A DNA stretch of 64,000 nt from NCBI RefSeq assembly GCF_014696925.1, contig NZ_JACJQY010000021.1:20883-84882 (forward strand), given 5' to 3'. Positions 27,693 through 36,277 of this stretch are shown piece by piece. The position numbers were made by a program, and so were the translations under genes. The notes under the pieces were generated by a model. It was given only the letters and a program-made list of their open reading frames with translations, ran no database searches and was not told the origin of the DNA. Source of the stretch: Phormidium tenue FACHB-1050 (GTDB lineage: Bacteria; Cyanobacteriota; Cyanobacteriia; Pseudanabaenales; Pseudanabaenaceae). Numbering within the stretch: the first letter of the stretch is position 1; each line of letters begins with the position of its first letter.

Positions 27693-28127
27693 ATGACAGC
27701 AGTTCCTTCCAACAATTTATCTGCCTGGGAGCGCCTAGAGCAAGGCAGGCAAACAAAAGCAAGCAACGGTGGTTATGCGGGCTACGGATCGCCTGCGTTT
27801 GGGCAACGATCAGTAGATGGTGAATTAGTGAATGACCCAGAAGAGTCTCAGGTAATTGAACTAATTCGCCGCCATCACAAATCTGGGAAATCGTTACAGA
27901 AGATCGCCGATTGGCTCAATGAAAATGGGTACACCACCAAACGAGGTCAACTGTGGCATCGTATTTCCGTAAAACGAGTGCTCGATCGACTCTACGGAAA
28001 GCTGTCCAGAATCTCAGGAGTAGCATCTCAGGATGAACAAAACCCTGAAGCGTCTCCCCTAGCGCTTGATGACATCGCAACCGACAACCATATAGAGAAT
28101 CTAATACTTCTAGGTAAAGGGTTTTAA
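27693..28127 (+). CDS. Orphan Recombinase-domain protein
   Basis: I choose the ATG at 27693 (144 residues) because the frame upstream overlaps the ferredoxin start. Residues about 20-110, with YGSPAFGQRSVDGELVNDPEE and then LIRRHHKSGKSLQKIADWLNENG and KRGQLWHRISVKRVL, match the middle Recombinase domain of large serine recombinases. The N-terminal catalytic resolvase domain with its serine is absent, so it cannot recombine DNA alone. It may be a domesticated DNA-binding protein. It is divergent from ferredoxin. Confidence 0.72.
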   Translation: MTAVPSNNLSAWERLEQGRQTKASNGGYAGYGSPAFGQRSVDGELVNDPEESQVIELIRRHHKSGKSLQKIADWLNENGYTTKRGQLWHRISVKRVLDRLYGKLSRISGVASQDEQNPEASPLALDDIATDNHIENLILLGKGF

Positions 28128-28346
28128 CACTTAGTCTGTAACATCCCTCTATCATGCACCTATGTCTGTGCAAAACTGGTATAGATTTGAAACTAATAGC
28201 AATAAAACTTTACATTTCTCTTGAAGATGTCAGATGACACTACATTCTGGGATAGTTTTTGGGACGGTTTTAGCTGCTATGAAGGGCTGGGTTATTTCCT
28301 GTAGTGAGGCTCAATCTCCTATCTTGACTTTTCGGTTTACAGGAAG
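28128..28346. other. Intergenic region upstream of the four-CBS gene
   Basis: About 220 bases without a gene. It presumably holds the promoter for the four-CBS protein. I see no strong dyad and no terminator after the recombinase-like gene. Confidence 0.4.
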
Positions 28347-28352
28347 GTGCTG

Positions 28353-29546
28353 ATGCCACTCGATACATTTCAGAGTTGGGCTCCTAATCTAGAAGATGCC
28401 ATCGATCGACATCCGTTGACGCTGCCACCAAACACTCCATTGGTGGAGGCGATCGCTTTGCTCAGTCAGACGCATGACATTATTTGTGTGCTGACAGATG
28501 ACCAAGCGTTGTCAACCCCTTCCGCCAAAGAGGTTCATACTAGCTGTGTGTTGGTAATGCAAGGGCAAGAACTATTGGGGATTTTGACAGAACGTGATGT
28601 GGTTAGACTTACCGCAAAAGGGCTTAACTTGACTGAGATAACCGTCGCTGATGTGATGGTGCATCCGATGATCACGTTGCCGCAGCAATCCATGCAAGAC
28701 ATTTTTGCCCCACTGTTTTTGTTTCGCCGCTACAAGATTCGTCATTTGCCGATTGTGGATGACCAAGGACATTTGGTCGGGGTTATTTCCCAAGAAAGTA
28801 TTCGCAAAATTATGCGCCCAGCCAATCTCTTGCAGTTTCGTCGCGTATCGGATGTGATGACCACTAAGGTGGTGCATGCCCCACTCTCCGCTACGGTCTT
28901 GCAATTGGCGCAGTTAATGACCGAGCATTGCGTGGGCTGTGTGGTGATCGTGCAAAGAAATTCAGAAGATAATGACTGCCCCGTTGGCATTGTGACGGAG
29001 CGCGATATTGTGCAGTTTCAATCGCTTCAAATCGATCTGCAAAAAACTCTGGCTCAAACGGTGATGAGTACGCCGCTATTTCTCCTCAGTCCTGAGGATT
29101 CGTTGTGGACGGCACATCAGCAAATGCAGAAAAGGCGAGTGGGGCGCTTGGTGGTGTCTTGGAACTGGGGGCAGGGGTTAGGAATTGTGACACAAACAAG
29201 TCTATTACGGGTTTTTGACCCAATGGAAATGTATGGAGTGATTGAAAATTTACAACAAACTATTCAACATTTAGAGGCAGAGCGATCGCCTTCTAATCCC
29301 CCCCGTCAACCTGATCCTTTGCTTGTTCAGTCGAGTTCTGTAGACTCATTATTGCAACGGACTAGATCCCCATCTTGCAAAGAGATTGCGGGTGACAGTA
29401 AATTCCTACTTGCCCTGCTAGACAATGCTTACAAACACGTAAAGTACATGTTTGACAACTTAGATCTTTTAGTCGAGCAGCGGCAAACTCAGCTCCAGTC
29501 TGTTCTAGAGACGCTTGAGCAACTCGGTCATAAAATTAGATCTTAA
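28353..29546 (+). CDS. Four-CBS-domain protein
   Basis: About 397 residues. The ATG at 28353, five bases after AGGAAGG, is preferred over the in-frame GTG at 28347. Two Bateman modules (about 10-145 and 155-300) carry repeated GIVTERDIV, GVISQESI and GIVTQTSL endings, predicting adenine-nucleotide binding. A coiled-coil tail (about 345-397) follows. Proteins like this often form the sensory N-terminus of cyanobacterial hybrid kinases, but no kinase domain follows, so it may act on a partner. It is the second CBS gene in 3 kb. Confidence 0.85.
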   Translation: MPLDTFQSWAPNLEDAIDRHPLTLPPNTPLVEAIALLSQTHDIICVLTDDQALSTPSAKEVHTSCVLVMQGQELLGILTERDVVRLTAKGLNLTEITVADVMVHPMITLPQQSMQDIFAPLFLFRRYKIRHLPIVDDQGHLVGVISQESIRKIMRPANLLQFRRVSDVMTTKVVHAPLSATVLQLAQLMTEHCVGCVVIVQRNSEDNDCPVGIVTERDIVQFQSLQIDLQKTLAQTVMSTPLFLLSPEDSLWTAHQQMQKRRVGRLVVSWNWGQGLGIVTQTSLLRVFDPMEMYGVIENLQQTIQHLEAERSPSNPPRQPDPLLVQSSSVDSLLQRTRSPSCKEIAGDSKFLLALLDNAYKHVKYMFDNLDLLVEQRQTQLQSVLETLEQLGHKIRS

Positions 29547-29908
29547 ACGCGATTATAAAAGCGTTATAGCAATATGCATGAAAACTAAGTTATGTAAAGG
29601 ATTGTATTCAAATTTCTCAATAGAGTTTAACAATTGAAAATATTTTTTGGATTAGAGCCCTATAATGACAGATTTTCGTAAAAAGACTTTTGCCTATGTT
29701 TAAGAAGCTTGCAAGTATGTTAAGAAGTGATGAATGTCGGTAATAAGCACATTGGATTTCAAATAGCTCAAACAACCACAGGTCATTATCTCAAAAATAG
29801 TTGTACATCGCTTATTTAAAGCCTGAAATAATGCTATATTAATAAGCCTGCTAAAATATCCAAATAGTATTGAACTAGATCACCCCCAGAAACTAGAGCC
29901 ATAAACCC
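29547..29908. other. Intergenic region upstream of rpsP with a shared 57-base block
   Basis: AT-rich region. Bases 29765-29821 match 24220-24276 at about 48 of 57 positions (both contain CTCAAAAATAGTTG and ACATCGCTT), indicating a dispersed repeat. The remainder presumably contains the rpsP promoter. Only very short ORFs are present. Confidence 0.65.
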
Positions 29909-30157
29909 ATGATGAAGTTGAGATTAAAGCGATTTGGCAAAAAATTTGAAGCCAGCTATCGCATCGTTGCCGTAAACAGTACTAGCCGTCGCGATGGTCG
30001 TCCCCTTGCTGAACTCGGTTTCTACAACCCACGTACCAAAGAAACCCAACTCGATGTACCAGCGATCGTGCTTCGCATCAAGCAAGGCGCTCAACCTACT
30101 GACACCGTACGTCGCATTCTCGAAAAAGCGAAGGTATTTGATCTCGTTACTGCCTAA
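29909..30157 (+). CDS. rpsP: 30S ribosomal protein S16
   Basis: An 82-residue small-subunit protein starting [21 protein letters not shown], with the conserved [15 protein letters not shown] block. The first ATG of the doublet is used here. It is followed 20-40 bases later by the KH-domain gene khpA, the usual rpsP-khpA arrangement in Gram-positives and cyanobacteria. Confidence 0.98.
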   Translation: MMKLRLKRFGKKFEASYRIVAVNSTSRRDGRPLAELGFYNPRTKETQLDVPAIVLRIKQGAQPTDTVRRILEKAKVFDLVTA

Positions 30158-30196
30158 TTCTCTGAATTAATTTCTAATTTGTGCCGATCTAAACTT

Positions 30197-30568
30197 GTGC
30201 CAGACTATAACGCCTTAATTAGTTTTTTGCTGAAGCCATTATTAGCTCATCCAGAGGCGCTTCGGGTAGATTTTGAGTCAAATAGCAAAAGCGATCGCGT
30301 CTGGATCAGAGTTGCTTTCGATCCAGAAGATCGGGGGCGAATTTTTGGTAAAGGGGGACGGACAATCCAAGCGGTTCGGACAGTGGTTATGACCGCAGCC
30401 GAAGAAGCTGGGCATAGTGCTAGATTTGAAGTCTTTGACCCAAACCCCAACGCAAATTCTGACGATTATCAATCTCGAAATGCAGAGCATTCTGAGCCAG
30501 AACGGCAAAAAATTCAAGTTGAGCGTCCTCGGATTAACGTTGAAAAGCCGAAGCGACGAGAAATTTAA
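30197..30568 (+). CDS. khpA: KH-domain RNA-binding protein
   Basis: A 123-residue KH protein. The frame is open from a TTG at 30179, but GTG 30197 gives MPDYNALISFLLKPLL, matching the usual family N-terminus. The RNA-binding loop is GKGGR in GRIFGKGGRTIQAVRTVV. The acidic/basic C-terminal tail (about 85-123) is longer than in Firmicute KhpA and is typical of cyanobacteria. It probably acts as an RNA chaperone in the cytosol and is co-transcribed with rpsP. A strong terminator follows. Confidence 0.9.
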   Translation: MPDYNALISFLLKPLLAHPEALRVDFESNSKSDRVWIRVAFDPEDRGRIFGKGGRTIQAVRTVVMTAAEEAGHSARFEVFDPNPNANSDDYQSRNAEHSEPERQKIQVERPRINVEKPKRREI

Positions 30569-30602
30569 AATAAAAGGGGTGCAAAAGCACCCCTTTTATT
30601 TT
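30568..30602 (+). terminator. Rho-independent terminator of rpsP-khpA
   Basis: Hairpin AAATAAAAGGGGTGC, loop AAAA, GCACCCCTTTTATTT beginning at the khpA stop codon and followed by T-rich sequence. Confidence 0.93.
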
Positions 30603-30652
30603 GAGAAACTAGTGAGATTAAGTAAGTAGCTAGGCATAATTAATTACAAAGC

Positions 30653-30699
30653 AAAACCCGTAAAGTTGAGTCCCGCAGGGGCGCAACTTTACGGGTTTT
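30653..30699. repeat. Hairpin repeat upstream of cinA
   Basis: Perfect 16-base arms AAAACCCGTAAAGTTG with a 15-base loop containing CCCGCAGGGG. It ends 27 bases before the cinA start codon. It belongs to the same general family of intergenic palindromes and could also be a leader hairpin. Confidence 0.7.
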
Positions 30700-30726
30700 G
30701 GTAATTTATTTTGCACAGGTACTCAT

Positions 30727-31986
30727 ATGAAGGTTGGCGCGGAAATTCTTTGCATTGGTACTGAGCTATTGCTGGGCGAAATTCTTAACAGCAATGCTCA
30801 GTATCTAGCACAACAACTTGCCCTATTGGGAGTCCCACATTTTTATCAAACCGTTGTTGGGGATAATCCCGATCGCATTCATCAGGCTTTAGAAATTGCT
30901 GCTAGCCGCTCTAACTTGATTATCACTACGGGAGGACTGGGACCCACACCCGATGATCTCACCACTGAGGCGATCGCTAATTTTTTCAACACACCTCTCG
31001 AAGAACGTCCCGAAATTTGGGAGCGCATCCAGCAGATGGCAGCGCAGACAGGTAGGACACTTACCGCCAACAACCGCAAGCAAGCCCTACTACCAAAGGG
31101 TGCAGAGATTTTACATAATCCCGTTGGCACTGCTCCAGGCATGATCTGGGAGCCTAAGCCAAATTTATTGATTCTTACCTTCCCTGGTGTACCCAGTGAG
31201 CTTTACCCGATGTGGGAGCAAACTGCTGCACCTTTGCTGCAAGCGAGAAACTATGGACAGGGGACATTTCACTCTAAAGTTTTGCTGTATTGGGGCATTG
31301 CCGAGTCAGCACTAGCGACTAAAGTTAATCATTTATTCGATCTCAAAAATCCTACGGTTGCGCCCTATGCTAATTTCGGACAGGCAAGATTGAGAATCAC
31401 GGCAAGAGCTAACACGCAAGAAGAGGCGATCGCTTTAATCGCTCCCGTCGAAGCGAAGATTCGGGAACTAACAGGTGAGTTTTGCTATGGCACTGATGAA
31501 GATACACTAGCGACTGTGGCAAGTAAGCTGTTACTGGAAAGTAGTCAAACTCTAGCAGTTGCTGAATCCTGTACAGGTGGATGGTTGGGTGAGACTTTAA
31601 CTGAGGTATCAGGAAGTTCTAGTTATTTCCTCGGTGGCGTGATCAGTTATAGCAATGAGGTAAAAGTTGATTTACTTAATGTCGATCGCCAAGTTCTCGA
31701 TCAGCATGGTGCAGTCAGTGAGATCGTTGCCGAACAAATGGCGATCGGGGTCAAGTCAAAGCTCAAATCGGATTGGGGGATCAGCATAACAGGGATCGCG
31801 GGACCAACTGGTGGCACGGAGACCAAGCCTGTGGGCTTGATTTACGTGGGGATCGCCTACCCCGATGGTAAGGTCGAGGCGATCGAGTTGCGTTTTAGTC
31901 CCTCTAGAGGAAGAAATTGGATTAGAAAGGCAACTGTAATGTCAGCTTTAGATTTGTTTAGGAAAAGATTTGTTATGATTGGGTAA
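30727..31986 (+). CDS. cinA: CinA-like protein (nucleotide pyrophosphatase / NMN amidohydrolase)
   Basis: A 419-residue two-domain protein. Residues 1-170 form a MoaB-like COG1058 domain with TTGGLGPTPDDLTTE. Residues about 255-415 form the CinA amidohydrolase domain with VAESCTGGWLGETLTEVSGSS. Family members recycle pyridine nucleotides by deamidating NMN, and the gene is called competence/damage-inducible by tradition. The length matches full-length CinA. A short ORF follows within 35 bases. Confidence 0.95.
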   Translation: MKVGAEILCIGTELLLGEILNSNAQYLAQQLALLGVPHFYQTVVGDNPDRIHQALEIAASRSNLIITTGGLGPTPDDLTTEAIANFFNTPLEERPEIWERIQQMAAQTGRTLTANNRKQALLPKGAEILHNPVGTAPGMIWEPKPNLLILTFPGVPSELYPMWEQTAAPLLQARNYGQGTFHSKVLLYWGIAESALATKVNHLFDLKNPTVAPYANFGQARLRITARANTQEEAIALIAPVEAKIRELTGEFCYGTDEDTLATVASKLLLESSQTLAVAESCTGGWLGETLTEVSGSSSYFLGGVISYSNEVKVDLLNVDRQVLDQHGAVSEIVAEQMAIGVKSKLKSDWGISITGIAGPTGGTETKPVGLIYVGIAYPDGKVEAIELRFSPSRGRNWIRKATVMSALDLFRKRFVMIG

Positions 31987-32019
31987 ATAAACCTAGACGA
32001 TGATAGGGAGCCAAGCATA

Positions 32020-32163
32020 GTGAAAGCGATCAAGAAAGCACTGAAAGAGATCGGCGAAATTCTAAATCGCGTTCTGGAAGCCCTTTTGGGTCAAAATCAG
32101 CCCCAGCCTGAGTTGATTCCTATACCAGTAAGAAGTAACTCACGACGCGATCGTCGCCATTAA
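32020..32163 (+). CDS. Small basic protein (47 residues), unrecognised
   Basis: GTG 32020 is preceded by AGGGAG nine bases upstream and followed by 46 codons. The N-terminal half (MKAIKKALKEIGEILNRVLE) is an amphipathic helix; the tail PIPVRSNSRRDRRH is basic. It lies 34 bases after cinA and just before a terminator, so it is probably translated from the cinA transcript. I recognise no family. Confidence 0.55.
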   Translation: MKAIKKALKEIGEILNRVLEALLGQNQPQPELIPIPVRSNSRRDRRH

Positions 32164-32166
32164 GGT

Positions 32167-32200
32167 TATAAGACTCGCTTAGCGGGTCTTATATTTTGTT
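32167..32200 (+). terminator. Terminator after the 47-residue ORF
   Basis: Hairpin TATAAGACTCGC, loop TTA, GCGGGTCTTATA (one G-U pair) followed by TTTTGTT, four bases after the stop codon. Confidence 0.88.
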
Positions 32201-32212
32201 AGGGGGATTATT

Positions 32213-32251
32213 AAAAATAATAGGTGGTACAAAGTACCACCTATTATTTTT
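32213..32251. terminator. Bidirectional hairpin/terminator, cinA unit / RNase gene
   Basis: Perfect 18-base arms AAAAATAATAGGTGGTAC around an AAA loop between convergent genes. It directly abuts the minus-strand RNase stop codon and has T-runs on both sides. Confidence 0.88.
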
Positions 32252-34332
32252 TAGAGGGTTGCATATTCAGATTCGAGGCGATCGCTGTCTCGCTCCATTT
32301 CCATTTCTAAGACTGAAGTAGATTGCTGAGCTTCTTGGAAATAAATAATATCTTTGCGGGGATCGACTTCACCAGTTTTAATGCGTAAATTATCGCCCAC
32401 TTGAATCTGACGATTAATTCGCATCGGTAACTTCAAGCCTAAGTCCTCGATCAACACTAGCGCCAGTTTTTCATTTTCGCGCAACCAGTCCAGCATCAGC
32501 GCTTCCCACACCACATCTTTGTTACGACGCAGATATTCTAGACTCCAATAACGTACCGACTGCTTCTCGACCTGATTGGCATCCCAAATCGCAGGATCGA
32601 TCGCTTGCAAAATGGCTGTCAGCATTTCTGCCGTAAATGGCAAAGGCTCCTCGCGCAAAAAAGCTTTGATTTGCCAATGCGCTAATAGATCGCTATATCG
32701 ACGAATTGGCGAAGTTACCTGTGCATATGCATCAAGCCCTAAACCTGAATGGCGCGATGCATATAAACCTAATGAACCTTTAGTCATACAACGACAAATC
32801 GCAAATTCACGCACAGGGCCTGATGGCAATTGCATCAAGGTATCGAGGGGCGGCAATTCGGGCTGTTCTTGATAGCGATAGGGGATGGGAATATTGTTGG
32901 TCTGGGCGAATTTAGCGGCGACTTCACCTGCGAGGATCATCATCTCGGCGACCAGTTGACGCGAGAAGGTATCTTCCATCAGTTCTAAGGTGAGGCGATC
33001 GCCATTTTTAGAGTCAACCTTAACGCTGGTATCAGGTAAATGAATTTCGATCGCACCCTGATCAACACGCCATTTTTTGCGGAGGCGGGCAAAGTCAGCC
33101 AGGCGATCAAGATCGTCCTCCACCCCAAGTTGCAACATTTCCTCAACATCTTCATAGGTGAGGCGATAGTTGGGCTTCACTAAACTTGCCACGATCTCAT
33201 AATGAGCAACTGCGCCAACTTCATCAAGATCGACGGCAAAAGACATCGCATGACAAACTTTATTTTCGATCAAACTCATGGGGCCAGCCGCTAGCTCAAT
33301 CGGAAACATGGGGATCACGCCTGTGGGCAAGTAGACACTTGTACCCCGCTTACGAGCATCCTTATCCAGAGGACTTTCAGGATCGAGCCATCTTGTCGGA
33401 TCAGCAATATGAATCCAAATGCGTTTGCGTCCATCCGCTAGCGTCTCAATACTCAGACCATCATCAATTTCCGTGGTACTAATATCGTCAATCGTATAAA
33501 CATGTAGATGGGTGAGATCGCGCCGCAAGTCTCCCATGTTGTCAGGAATTGGGGAAGTGAAACACTCTTGGGCGGCAGCAATCAATTCATTGGCAAAGCG
33601 AATCGGAATCTGGCTACGCAGTAAATTCAGATTTTCATGTTCACTCCAAATACCGAGATCGACTAGCATTTGGAAAGCAGCTTGTTCATTTTTAGAGCGT
33701 TTGGCAAAACTTAAAAGCTCTTGAGCCGCAGCTTTGTCTGAAGCTTCATCACCATAAAGAGCATAACGCTCTAGACAATCTAACCGACTGCGATCGCTAG
33801 TTGTCCATGCTACGTCACCACCTGAAAGCTTAGTAGTTAGCTTTTGCTGAAATTCTTCGATTAATTTAGCTCTTTGAGCCGCAGCATCAGCTTGATGCTT
33901 TAACTCGGAGACTTGTGAGCTTGAGCGTGGCTCATAGAGATCGCCTTTTTGCTTAAAGTAAATTTTGTCATTACTTAATAAGCAATAGGATGCGTAGGAA
34001 GTAACCGCAGATGATTCTGAAAATAGAAGATTAGCAAGATCATTGGGATTTGTGGCTTGATTATCTTCAATCAAAATTTCCCATGCGACTTCTAGGCTAG
34101 AAGGATCGAGAAATTTTTCAACTTTTTGCAAAAATGAGGGGATTTGCAAATGGGTAAAACTAGAATTTTCACCACTAGCTTTGATGGTGTAGTTTATTTC
34201 GCGGGGATGGATGGTGTGGGTATTGCCGTTTTCATCGATCGCTTGAAAGTGTTTTTTGCCTTCAGGACGATCAATCACGACAAGGCGGCGATCGCCATGC
34301 AATTTCACTTCGACTAGCGTACCTTTTTCCAA
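32251..34332 (-). CDS. RNase II/R-family 3'-5' exoribonuclease
   Basis: A 693-residue processive exoribonuclease. The RNB catalytic centre is visible in TIDDISTTEIDDGLSIE and IHIADPTRWLDPESPL (Mg-binding aspartates), with later AYAQVTSPIRRYSDLLAHWQ typical of the family. The N-terminus (MEKGTLVEVKLHGDRRL) resembles the cyanobacterial RNase II-type enzymes rather than E. coli RNase R. A short S1-like region closes the protein. It degrades or matures RNA in the cytosol. It is a single-gene unit. Confidence 0.93.
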   Translation of the reverse strand: MEKGTLVEVKLHGDRRLVVIDRPEGKKHFQAIDENGNTHTIHPREINYTIKASGENSSFTHLQIPSFLQKVEKFLDPSSLEVAWEILIEDNQATNPNDLANLLFSESSAVTSYASYCLLSNDKIYFKQKGDLYEPRSSSQVSELKHQADAAAQRAKLIEEFQQKLTTKLSGGDVAWTTSDRSRLDCLERYALYGDEASDKAAAQELLSFAKRSKNEQAAFQMLVDLGIWSEHENLNLLRSQIPIRFANELIAAAQECFTSPIPDNMGDLRRDLTHLHVYTIDDISTTEIDDGLSIETLADGRKRIWIHIADPTRWLDPESPLDKDARKRGTSVYLPTGVIPMFPIELAAGPMSLIENKVCHAMSFAVDLDEVGAVAHYEIVASLVKPNYRLTYEDVEEMLQLGVEDDLDRLADFARLRKKWRVDQGAIEIHLPDTSVKVDSKNGDRLTLELMEDTFSRQLVAEMMILAGEVAAKFAQTNNIPIPYRYQEQPELPPLDTLMQLPSGPVREFAICRCMTKGSLGLYASRHSGLGLDAYAQVTSPIRRYSDLLAHWQIKAFLREEPLPFTAEMLTAILQAIDPAIWDANQVEKQSVRYWSLEYLRRNKDVVWEALMLDWLRENEKLALVLIEDLGLKLPMRINRQIQVGDNLRIKTGEVDPRKDIIYFQEAQQSTSVLEMEMERDSDRLESEYATL

Positions 34333-34408
34333 AATTGCCCCTTGTCCACCAAAGCCAAAAATTTTCTTTAATATTCTACCGTTTTATATAGCGGTCGCTA
34401 TACAAAAC

Positions 34409-34449
34409 CAAAAACTAGAGGCGGTGCAAAGCACCGCCTCTAGTTTTTG
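34409..34449. repeat. Palindromic hairpin repeat with GCAAAGC core
   Basis: Perfect 19-base arms CAAAAACTAGAGGCGGTGC around AAA. It is preceded by a small dyad TATAGCGGTCGCTATA and CAAAACC. The same layout (AAAACC before the stem) occurs at 40207. Confidence 0.85.
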
Positions 34450-34492
34450 TATAAAGCAAAAAAGTACTTTGCGCTGTCTTTACTTTATTAGA

Positions 34493-34678
34493 CTAAACAA
34501 TTGCATATTGCATCGTGCTGGCGATCGCACCAACCGCAGAGGCGGCGATCGCAGGTTGGTAAGCGCTAAGTGCAAATAATGTTGATGTTACGGGTTGTTT
34601 GGGGGCTGCAAGCATAGCAGTTCCCAAAACTAGCAAGGCAATACTAGATTTAAGGCTAAAAGTGCTATTCATCTTCAT
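34493..34678 (-). CDS. Small putative exported protein
   Basis: An ATG at 34678 (or 34672) lies just after GGAGGA on the minus strand; the 61-residue product starts MKMNSTFSLKSSIALLVLG and has a typical signal-peptide core. The mature part is short and Ala-rich. No homologue is recognised. The gene is isolated, in a 900-base gap between the RNase and ccmN, and has no obvious partner. Coding status is moderately supported by the good ribosome-binding site. Confidence 0.45.
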   Translation of the reverse strand: MKMNSTFSLKSSIALLVLGTAMLAAPKQPVTSTLFALSAYQPAIAASAVGAIASTMQYAIV

Positions 34679-34711
34679 ATTCCTCCAACAATCTTTTCCC
34701 AACGAACCCAA

Positions 34712-35204
34712 TGACTAAACTTTGATTCTTTTTGTTTCTAGAGCTCTGGTTAAAGTGCGTTTACAGACTCTTGTGATAATAATTTTTAGGTTCATCGACT
34801 AAAAATCACTTTAATTACATTCATGATAATTGATACATAAAAGTAAAAATGTAATTTAGATATCATGTTCTGAGTGATTTTAGTCACATACAGGCAACAC
34901 AGTTGATATTAATGAGGATTAATACCTATACATAGCCATCCTCAACATTTTATGGAATAACGCCCTGAAACTTACTCTTTTCCGTAAAACCTAAACTCTA
35001 AAGACTGAATTAATCAAGCTTAAGTGATTTGAAGTATTAATATGATCTGGGGCAACATCCGTAAAAATATAGTGAATTGTAATGTGTTTCTAATGTATAG
35101 GTTTGACTAAAAATCGGAAAGCGCTAACTGGGTGATTTAATTCGATATAGCCATTTGCGGCGTGCGAAGCACGCTGCAAATGGCTATATCGAACTGACGT
35201 TAAT
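34712..35204. other. Gap between the small exported ORF and ccmN
   Basis: A 493-base AT-rich region with no gene seen. Its only clear structure is the hairpin at 35141-35193 directly after ccmN. Confidence 0.5.
35141..35193. repeat. Palindromic hairpin repeat downstream of ccmN
   Basis: Twenty-five-base arms (TTCGATATAGCCATTTGCGG...) around GTGC-GAA-GCAC, perfect but for a single mismatch. It lies 11 bases downstream of the ccmN stop on the minus strand and could stabilise or end the ccm transcript. Confidence 0.85.
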
Positions 35205-36062
35205 TTAGTTTTGTGGGTAAAGCCTTTTGATGAAGCGATTAATTTGAGATTGAGCGTGGGCTTTAGCTTGTGCAGAATTCGCAGTTACCATAGTCGAGAT
35301 ATCAGTTTCCAAAGGATTTACGGCTGGATTAGCTTGCTCATTAACCAAAACATCAGCAGTTTCTAATGCCTGATTCGCGATCGCTTCCGTGGGAATTTCT
35401 AACTTTGTTTCCGTGACTGTACGTTCTACCGAATTAGCAATAACACTCTCTGGTGTTGCAGTTAAACTCGTATGCACATAGGTTTCGGTCGTTGATCGTT
35501 CAACTATATTGTCATTGTCAGCAACACTATCAGCACCATTTAAGGTTGCTTGACTAAAGCCGATCGCCTGCCCTAGATTATTGGCTAAAGGTTTTGCTGA
35601 TGAATAGGTATGTGTAAACGAGTGGTTTGTGGGTGACGTATAAGTCTTACTAATTTCTAATTCTTGGGCGATCGCAGGACTCACCTCTTTTTCCACAGCA
35701 CTTTGCTCTAAACCACTGATCAAAGAACAAGGTGGCACGATCGCACCTTTGCCAATTACCGCACGCACAATTGAACTCGACGCACCAATACAAGCCCCTT
35801 CCCCAATTTTGCAAGTTCCATAAATCAGAACTCCAGCCCCCAAATTTGCCCCAGCCCCAATTTCTAAAAGTCCATCTTGGGCATGAAGGACAGCACCCAT
35901 ACCAATACATGCACCTGCCGCGATCGTAATTCGCCCACCCTGATCAGCTTGGATTAATACGCCCGATGCGATCGCCGCCGTCTCATCGATCACTACATCC
36001 CCACAAACGTAGGAGCGAAAATCTCCGATCGGTTCTAAAGGTGGTAAGTAGTTCGATTGCAT
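35205..36062 (-). CDS. ccmN: Carboxysome assembly protein CcmN
   Basis: It bridges CcmM-RuBisCO condensates to the CcmK shell during beta-carboxysome assembly. I start it at ATG 36062 (MQSNYLPPLEPIGDFRSYV, 285 residues) because the frame upstream is hairpin sequence. Residues 15-130 are hexapeptide repeats (left-handed beta-helix), then a low-complexity linker, and a C-terminal amphipathic encapsulation peptide SQINRFIKRLYPQN. It is the last gene of the minus-strand ccm cluster, separated from ccmM by a composite palindrome element. Confidence 0.93.
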   Translation of the reverse strand: MQSNYLPPLEPIGDFRSYVCGDVVIDETAAIASGVLIQADQGGRITIAAGACIGMGAVLHAQDGLLEIGAGANLGAGVLIYGTCKIGEGACIGASSSIVRAVIGKGAIVPPCSLISGLEQSAVEKEVSPAIAQELEISKTYTSPTNHSFTHTYSSAKPLANNLGQAIGFSQATLNGADSVADNDNIVERSTTETYVHTSLTATPESVIANSVERTVTETKLEIPTEAIANQALETADVLVNEQANPAVNPLETDISTMVTANSAQAKAHAQSQINRFIKRLYPQN

Positions 36063-36079
36063 GATTTTTATATTCTCTA

Positions 36080-36182
36080 ATACCAATTCACGAAAGTGTG
36101 ACAACACTTTTGCGAATTAAAAACTAAACCTAGTAAGGGTTTTCAAGTTAATAAATGACTACATCATTTATTAACTTGGTAT
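36080..36182. repeat. Composite multi-hairpin element, copy 2 (between ccmM and ccmN)
   Basis: Outer arms ATACCAA (36080) and TTGGTAT (36176) are identical to the element at 9323. Inside are hairpin A (36085-36118, imperfect), a linker with AAACTAAACCTAGTAAGGGT, and hairpin B (36145-36177, arms AAGTTAATAAATGA). The scaffold is conserved while the stems differ. Confidence 0.78.
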
Positions 36183-36243
36183 AAATTCATCAAGGACTTC
36201 GCTAAGTTCTTGACAACAATTACTCGCTAATTACTTTCTAAAT

Positions 36244-36270
36244 AGAGAACCTCGCAAAGCGAGGTTCTCT
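36244..36270. repeat. Hairpin after ccmM
   Basis: Perfect 12-base arms AGAGAACCTCGC around AAA, eight bases downstream of the ccmM stop codon on the minus strand. It may act as a weak terminator or a processing site between ccmM and ccmN. Confidence 0.8.
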
Positions 36271-36277
36271 AGAAACA

